Assembly (NCBI GenBank): GCA_900544075.1
Contig: UQTJ01000031.1
Coordinates: forward strand, 1 to 36,702
Length of the DNA stretch: 36,702 nucleotides
Direction of reading: 5' to 3'
DNA from: an uncultured Bacteroides sp.
GTDB taxonomy: Bacteria; Bacteroidota; Bacteroidia; Bacteroidales; Bacteroidaceae
A program made the position numbers and the translations under genes. Each line of letters begins with the position of its first letter. Within the stretch, counting starts at the first letter, position 1. Positions 32,497-36,702 of the stretch are shown piece after piece. The notes beneath the pieces are model-generated. The model searched no databases. It worked only from the letters and a program-made list of their open reading frames with translations, and was not told where the DNA came from.

Positions 32497-33711
32497 ATGA
32501 TAGAATTATCACCTAAAACTGTTAAATTCATTTCAGAACATAGGAATGACGATATAAGAGTGCTGGCATTAAAAGCAAAAAACTATCCCGATATAGATAT
32601 AAATGAAGCCGTTAAACAGATTTCGGGACGGCAAATTGCTGAAAAGAAGATTCCTTCATGGGCAGAACAGGAGAATATAATATATCCCAAACACTTGTCA
32701 ATGGAACAGTGCTCATCTGAAATTACAGCCCAATATAAAGCGTCATTGGTAAGCGGCGAAACATTCGCAGATCTAACGGCTGGATTCGGAGTGGATTTTT
32801 ACTTCATCTCAAGACAATTCAATCACGCATATTATGTAGAAAGACAAGAAGAATTATGTGAAATAGCAAAACATAATTTCAAGGTTTTAGGAGCCAATCA
32901 CATAGAGTTCTGCAACACTGACGGAGTTGATTTCCTCGACCATATGAATACCGTAGACTGTATATTTATCGACCCTGCAAGAAGAGACAGCAATGGTGGC
33001 AAGACTGTTGCAATATCAGACTGTGAACCAGATATCTGTAAACTTGAGAAAAGACTGATAGAGAAAGGCAGAACGGTATTGATTAAGCTATCGCCTATGC
33101 TCGACATACATAATGCCTTAAAAGAACTTACACACATTAATGATATACACATTGTATCAGTAAACAACGAGTGTAAAGAACTTGTTATCAGAATGACAAA
33201 ACATTCTGAGCCCGACAATAATATCGCCGATAAAGCAGAAATATGTTGTAAACAATTCGTTAACAATGCTATCCCACAAGAATTCCGGTTTACATACTCT
33301 GAAGAAAAAAATACTGAAATCAGATATACGGACACTATAGGCGAATATTTATATGAACCTGGTGCCGCCATACTAAAAGCGGGTCCATTCAAACTATTGT
33401 CTGCAAGATACGGAGTAGATAAATTACATCCCAACAGCCACCTTTATACCTCGAACGAGGTAGTTGATTTTCCGGGAAGAAGATTTAAAGTAATCGAAGT
33501 ATCAACATTCGGGAAAAAAGAACTCAAGGCCTTTCTTAAAGACCTTGAGAAAGCAAATATCACTATAAGAAACTTTCCTTGCAGCGTTGACGAGCTGAGA
33601 AAAAAGCTTAAGCTTAAAGAAGGTGGTGACACATATATCTTTGCCACGACTCTGAACAACAGCAATAAAGTTCTTATTAAATGCAGGAGTGTCAAATCAT
33701 TTATTCCCTAA
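32497..33711 (+). CDS. Class I SAM methyltransferase with THUMP-like C-terminal domain
   Basis: 404 aa, a conserved Bacteroidota protein of the type related to PG_1098. An N-terminal helical region (about 1-75) precedes a Rossmann methyltransferase with SAM-binding DLTAGFGVD (92-100) and motif IV DPARRD (159-164). The last 100 residues form a THUMP-like/ferredoxin-like domain (about 310-395). Such layouts suggest an RNA substrate. The DPAR motif differs from the NPPY/DPPY of N6-methyltransferases, so base and target are unknown. Its 3' end overlaps the convergent thioredoxin gene by 15 bp. Confidence 0.8.
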   Translation: MIELSPKTVKFISEHRNDDIRVLALKAKNYPDIDINEAVKQISGRQIAEKKIPSWAEQENIIYPKHLSMEQCSSEITAQYKASLVSGETFADLTAGFGVDFYFISRQFNHAYYVERQEELCEIAKHNFKVLGANHIEFCNTDGVDFLDHMNTVDCIFIDPARRDSNGGKTVAISDCEPDICKLEKRLIEKGRTVLIKLSPMLDIHNALKELTHINDIHIVSVNNECKELVIRMTKHSEPDNNIADKAEICCKQFVNNAIPQEFRFTYSEEKNTEIRYTDTIGEYLYEPGAAILKAGPFKLLSARYGVDKLHPNSHLYTSNEVVDFPGRRFKVIEVSTFGKKELKAFLKDLEKANITIRNFPCSVDELRKKLKLKEGGDTYIFATTLNNSNKVLIKCRSVKSFIP

Positions 33712-34146
33712 GAGGAACTCATCAATGGCACGTTTAAGGCTTTCCTTCGGTAAAGCTCCTTGTGCCACCTGAGGATCTCCTTTCGATGGAATAAACAGCA
33801 GTGTAGGAATGCTTGAAATACCAAATGCTGCTGCCAATTCCCTTTCTTTGTCCGTATCTATTTTATATATCACAATTTTTCCGGCATATTCCTTTGCCAA
33901 TTCCTCCAAAACGGGGGCTATTGCTTTACAAGGTCCACACCAAGTAGCGTAAAAGTCTATAATAGCAGGCATATTGCCTTCATATATCCATTTATCCGGA
34001 TTCTTTTCGTAATTATAGACTTTTTCTATGAATTCTTGCTTAGTCAGATGTTTTACCGGAGAATCCGTTTTCTCTGACACAAGCTCTCCTGCAAATACCA
34101 CATTAATGAATAAAACGGCAAATACCAATAAAAGAATCTTCTTCAT
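33697..34146 (-). CDS. Periplasmic thioredoxin-fold protein
   Basis: 149 aa. An N-terminal signal sequence (about 1-20, ending VVFAGE) directs it to the periplasm. A 30-residue spacer precedes a complete thioredoxin domain with active site WCGPC (69-73) and the cis-proline in SSIPT (Pro114). It should reduce or exchange disulfides outside the cytoplasm. The active site is the same as in reducing thioredoxins, so it needs an inner-membrane electron donor not encoded here. The gene is about 108 bp downstream of the DUF2795 gene, past a terminator, with no clear promoter of its own. Confidence 0.9.
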   Translation of the reverse strand: MKKILLLVFAVLFINVVFAGELVSEKTDSPVKHLTKQEFIEKVYNYEKNPDKWIYEGNMPAIIDFYATWCGPCKAIAPVLEELAKEYAGKIVIYKIDTDKERELAAAFGISSIPTLLFIPSKGDPQVAQGALPKESLKRAIDEFLLGNK

Positions 34147-34179
34147 AACTCAATAAATTATCTATTTGAAACTATTCTT

Positions 34180-34224
34180 AAAAACACAAGCGGGATAAAC
34201 AATGACTCTTGCTCATCCCGCTTG
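34180..34224 (-). terminator. Terminator of the DUF2795 gene
   Basis: A perfect 10-bp stem CAAGCGGGAT/ATCCCGCTTG (34187-34196 with 34215-34224) is followed on the minus strand by GTGTTTTT. It lies about 30 bp after the DUF2795 stop codon. Confidence 0.8.
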
Positions 34225-34254
34225 AATTAAATCCATTAACCTATCTGAAGGCTA

Positions 34255-34476
34255 TTAATATTCTTCCTCGTTGAAGAAAAAATCTTCCTTACTAGGATAA
34301 TCAGGCCAAATATCTTCAATGCTTTCGTAAATTTCACCTTCGTCCTCCATTTCCTGAAGATTTTCAATTACTTCAAGCGGAGCACCGGAACGCATTGCAT
34401 AATCTATCAATTCATCTTTTGTTGCCGGCCATGGAGCATCCTCCAATTTTGAGGCCAATTCTAATGTCCAATACAT
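34255..34476 (-). CDS. Small acidic DUF2795 protein
   Basis: 73 aa, strongly acidic at the C-terminal end (IWPDYPSKEDFFFNEEEY). The central part (WPATKDELIDYAMRSGAPLEVIENLQEM) matches the helical DUF2795 pattern. No catalytic motif, signal or membrane segment is seen. It has its own promoter (-7 TACATTTG at 34520-34527) and terminator, so it is a monocistronic, possibly abundant, cytoplasmic protein. Function unknown. Confidence 0.85.
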   Translation of the reverse strand: MYWTLELASKLEDAPWPATKDELIDYAMRSGAPLEVIENLQEMEDEGEIYESIEDIWPDYPSKEDFFFNEEEY

Positions 34477-34519
34477 AGTATATTTATTTTTAAAATTTTT
34501 TGTTTTTTAATTTGAGTCA

Positions 34520-34527
34520 CAAATGTA
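34520..34527 (-). promoter_or_regulatory. -7 element of the DUF2795 gene
   Basis: TACATTTG on the minus strand fits TAnnTTTG and gives a leader of about 35-40 nt. It sits just before the 3' end of the upstream adenosyltransferase gene (stop at 34540). Confidence 0.65.
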
Positions 34528-34539
34528 TAACAAAAAAAA

Positions 34540-35109
34540 TCATTTACAAGACTTATCCCAATAAATTTCACTAAATGAAGCTAATTGATTCAATTTCCTG
34601 GACAAAACAAACAAATAATCAGATAATCTGTTTACAAATCGTTTACAGTTATTCTCGATTTGACATATTCCTACATCCTCAAGATATAAGATTCTTCTTT
34701 CTGCCCTACGGCATATAGTTCTACACATATGACATATGGAAGACTGATAACACCCTCCAGGAAGAACAAATCCTTTCAACGGTGGAAGCTGGGCATCAAT
34801 AATATCTATTGCTTCTTCTATCTTCCGTACATCCTCATCGGTTATATAAGAAGCTGAGTTTAACTCTGTTTTTGTTGTATCTGTCGCTAAATATGAGCCT
34901 ATTGAAAACAACTTATGCTGTACAAACTGTAAAATTGTTTTATCCTTGTCATCGTTTATCAATGATATCAGAACCCCAAGACATGAATTCAATTCGTCTA
35001 TAGTTCCATATGCTTCCAGACGATCATGCGTCTTGGGAACTCTTACTCCGCCTACCAGGGAAGTTGTTCCGGAATCACCTGTACAAGTATAAATCAAACT
35101 CTTTTTCAT
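34540..35109 (-). CDS. ATP:cob(I)alamin adenosyltransferase, PduO type
   Basis: 189 aa, all-helical PduO-like enzyme that transfers the adenosyl group of ATP to cob(I)alamin to make coenzyme B12, needed in Bacteroides for methylmalonyl-CoA mutase. Motifs: TGDSGTTSLVGG (10-21) as the ATP loop, YGTIDELNS (34-42), CRRAERR (133-139) and NRLSDYLF (160-167). The ATP loop normally reads TRxGDxGxT; here TCTGDSGTT has Cys in place of the usual Arg. It is 70 nt after the methyltransferase gene on the same strand, without a good promoter between, so the two are probably co-transcribed. Confidence 0.92.
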   Translation of the reverse strand: MKKSLIYTCTGDSGTTSLVGGVRVPKTHDRLEAYGTIDELNSCLGVLISLINDDKDKTILQFVQHKLFSIGSYLATDTTKTELNSASYITDEDVRKIEEAIDIIDAQLPPLKGFVLPGGCYQSSICHMCRTICRRAERRILYLEDVGICQIENNCKRFVNRLSDYLFVLSRKLNQLASFSEIYWDKSCK

Positions 35110-35179
35110 AATACAAATTTTAAATGACTCTATATTTAAAACTACAGATATTCAGATTGGTTCAAATGAAAATATCTTT

Positions 35180-35860
35180 TTACAGAAAATTTACAATACG
35201 ATTTTCTTTTATACGTTTTTTATCAAAGAAAACAATACCTATATCATACAAATCAAAAGTTACTCCAGTGCGAGGATCATCCTGAATCATCTTCCACCAT
35301 TTCTTCTTATTTTTGTCAGCATATGGTTTCGTTATAACCAGACAATCATTAGCCCTGACACTATTTATTATTTCATCATAAGCCTCGTTATATAAAGGCG
35401 TATGTGCTATATGAAACAGAACAGAAGAATTTCTCTCGTTTGGAAGTAACCTGATAGCATTTATAAAATCATCATTCGAATAATGAATTTGCTTTCTGGC
35501 TGAGAAAAGCCGCTCAACCTGCTGATTAATACTATCAGAATAAGTATATATTGTCATTTTAGGATTAGCTTCGGCCATATATCGTACTGTCATTCCCGAA
35601 CCTGTACCGATTTCGAGCACTATATTGGGCTGTAAGAAATTTACCAACCTGAAAAATAATTTATCCACTTTCTCTCTGTGCCCCGGTAAATGAGCCACTA
35701 ACCTACGAAGATGATGCAAAGGCAAATAAGAATAAAAAGGCAGTTTTTCATATATTACAAACGTAATAAAAAAAAAGTCTGCAGGAGAATGTACGCCATA
35801 ACCACAGCGTTTTCTAAATCTCCTACACCACACCCAACCTCTTAATAATGTCTTTTTCAT
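35180..35860 (-). CDS. Bacteroidota class I SAM-dependent methyltransferase, substrate unknown
   Basis: 226 aa from ATG 35860 (a TTG at 35863 would add one residue). A basic N terminus with RCGYGVHSPADF is followed by the SAM-binding motif VLEIGTGSG (82-90). The later part of the Rossmann fold is recognisable, and the C-terminal segment GVTFDLYDIGIVFFD is a typical ending of this Bacteroidota family. No catalytic NPPY-like motif is visible, so a small-molecule or protein substrate is possible. It heads a likely operon with the adenosyltransferase. Confidence 0.75.
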   Translation of the reverse strand: MKKTLLRGWVWCRRFRKRCGYGVHSPADFFFITFVIYEKLPFYSYLPLHHLRRLVAHLPGHREKVDKLFFRLVNFLQPNIVLEIGTGSGMTVRYMAEANPKMTIYTYSDSINQQVERLFSARKQIHYSNDDFINAIRLLPNERNSSVLFHIAHTPLYNEAYDEIINSVRANDCLVITKPYADKNKKKWWKMIQDDPRTGVTFDLYDIGIVFFDKKRIKENRIVNFL

Positions 35861-35916
35861 CAATATTACAATTAAAATTCAAATCAAACTAACGGATATC
35901 AATCTATGTCTTGGCA

Positions 35917-35947
35917 CAAAAATAAGAATAGCTTATAATATTTACAA
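35917..35947 (-). promoter_or_regulatory. Promoter of the methyltransferase-adenosyltransferase unit
   Basis: On the minus strand TTG (35945-35947), 20 bp, then TATTTTTG (35917-35924), a good -33/-7 match. The leader is about 50 nt. It lies just 5' of the acetyltransferase stop codon. Confidence 0.65.
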
Positions 35948-35957
35948 GAAAAAAACA

Positions 35958-36398
35958 TTATATAAAATCCATCTTATAAACATTTGTTTCTTTCTTCTCA
36001 AAACCTAACGAAGAATAAAGTTTATTTGCAACAACCCGAGCCGGTTTGGAAGTCAACATAAATGTCGATTTTCCTCTTTCCTCCACAAGTCGAATAGCTT
36101 CCTCTACCATTCTCTTACCTAAAAGCTGTCCTCTATAGCGGTTGTCCACTACCACATCCTCCAACCAATATTTATGCCCGGTTGGTGTCAGATAGTTTGC
36201 AATAGTAAACATACCGATTATTTCATTACCTCTATACATCAGAAAAATTTCGCTTGATGCAGACGATATTATCTCTTTAAGTTGAACCTCTGACAATATA
36301 ATGGATTTAGATGTCACCAGCTGAGACAAAAGTCTGTTAATAGCTTCTAATACTTTACACGAAATTTCTTCAAGTCTTAATATCTTTATTTCTTCCAT
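35958..36398 (-). CDS. GNAT-family N-acetyltransferase
   Basis: 146 aa, single GNAT domain. The acetyl-CoA pyrophosphate-binding motif A is RYRGQLLGKRM (87-97), preceded by the beta4 strand LEDVVVD. The C-terminal part (ANKLYSSLGFEKKETNVYKMDF) is the standard ending. The substrate cannot be told. It is the first gene downstream of the rRNA operon on the same strand; the rRNA terminator lies between them, and no TAnnTTTG element is apparent in the 180-bp gap. Confidence 0.85.
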   Translation of the reverse strand: MEEIKILRLEEISCKVLEAINRLLSQLVTSKSIILSEVQLKEIISSASSEIFLMYRGNEIIGMFTIANYLTPTGHKYWLEDVVVDNRYRGQLLGKRMVEEAIRLVEERGKSTFMLTSKPARVVANKLYSSLGFEKKETNVYKMDFI

Positions 36399-36576
36399 GA
36401 ATATAGATTTGATTATTGATTAGCTATTGAATTATACGACTAATTCACTTTCACATCCTTCACCGACAGATGATATTTTCCTATTTCAGAATCATCAGTT
36501 TCTCTTATTTCAGGACACACCAACTGCTTTTTTGGAAATACATTACCTTGCGTCGATTCTGCGGTGTATAAACGCG

Positions 36577-36607
36577 AAAATCCCCGAAGTATCTCTACCT
36601 CGGGGAT
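36577..36607 (-). terminator. Terminator of the rRNA operon
   Basis: ATCCCCGA/TCGGGGAT (36580-36587 with 36600-36607), extended inward by three more pairs past one mismatch, is followed on the minus strand by a short T-run and CGCG. It lies 12 bp after the 5S 3' end. Confidence 0.75.
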
Positions 36608-36618
36608 CTTTCAACTAA

Positions 36619-36702
<84 letters not shown>

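Noticed and set aside
36441..36615. Minus-strand open frame of about 57 codons between 5S rRNA and the acetyltransferase gene
   Set aside because: It has no ATG and begins in the rRNA terminator. The composition looks protein-like, but without a start or relatives it is not supported.

Overview
The window comes from a member of the Bacteroidota, most likely Bacteroidaceae (Bacteroides or Phocaeicola). The reasons are the TAnnTTTG-type -7 promoter elements ahead of many genes, the lack of Shine-Dalgarno sequences, a SusC/SusD polysaccharide utilization locus (PUL), a hybrid two-component regulator, and the AT-rich base composition. The species cannot be fixed: no 16S is present, only a partial 5S rRNA at the right edge.

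Left third (1-17300): a class II Fic protein gene, then a fructan PUL. The PUL has a hybrid two-component sensor/regulator with a sugar-binding-protein sensor domain (plus strand) and a long divergent-to-regulator minus-strand operon: susC, susD, a SusE-position surface lipoprotein, a surface GH32 lipoprotein, a second exported GH32, an MFS sugar transporter and a PfkB fructokinase. Gene content and order match what I recall of the Bacteroides thetaiotaomicron levan locus (BT1754-BT1763). The expected flow is surface cutting of fructan, SusCD uptake, periplasmic trimming to fructose, inner-membrane import and phosphorylation, with the regulator sensing periplasmic sugar. A YoeB-type toxin-antitoxin pair sits between the regulator and the end of the operon.

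Middle (17300-29350): a nitrogen and amino-acid block read leftward (gltB, gltD, asnB, dapF, dapL), with glmS diverging from gltB. Ammonia/glutamine handling (glutamate synthase, asparagine synthetase, glucosamine-6-phosphate synthase) thus sits beside diaminopimelate synthesis for lysine and peptidoglycan.

Right third (29350-36702): housekeeping genes ruvA, ddh (meso-diaminopimelate dehydrogenase, a second DAP route) and lgt; tRNA-Pro(CGG) and tRNA-Leu(CAA); a THUMP-like methyltransferase; a periplasmic thioredoxin; a DUF2795 protein; a PduO-type cobalamin adenosyltransferase; a second methyltransferase; a GNAT acetyltransferase; and the 3' end of an rRNA operon (5S).

The least explained structures are non-coding. 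One is a degenerate 11-bp-period repeat array (about 16 units, all in one phase) between the fic stop codon and the regulator promoter. Upstream of susC there are direct/inverted 8-10-mers plus three AACG elements spaced exactly 22 bp. In the asnB-dapF gap there is a mosaic of short repeats.
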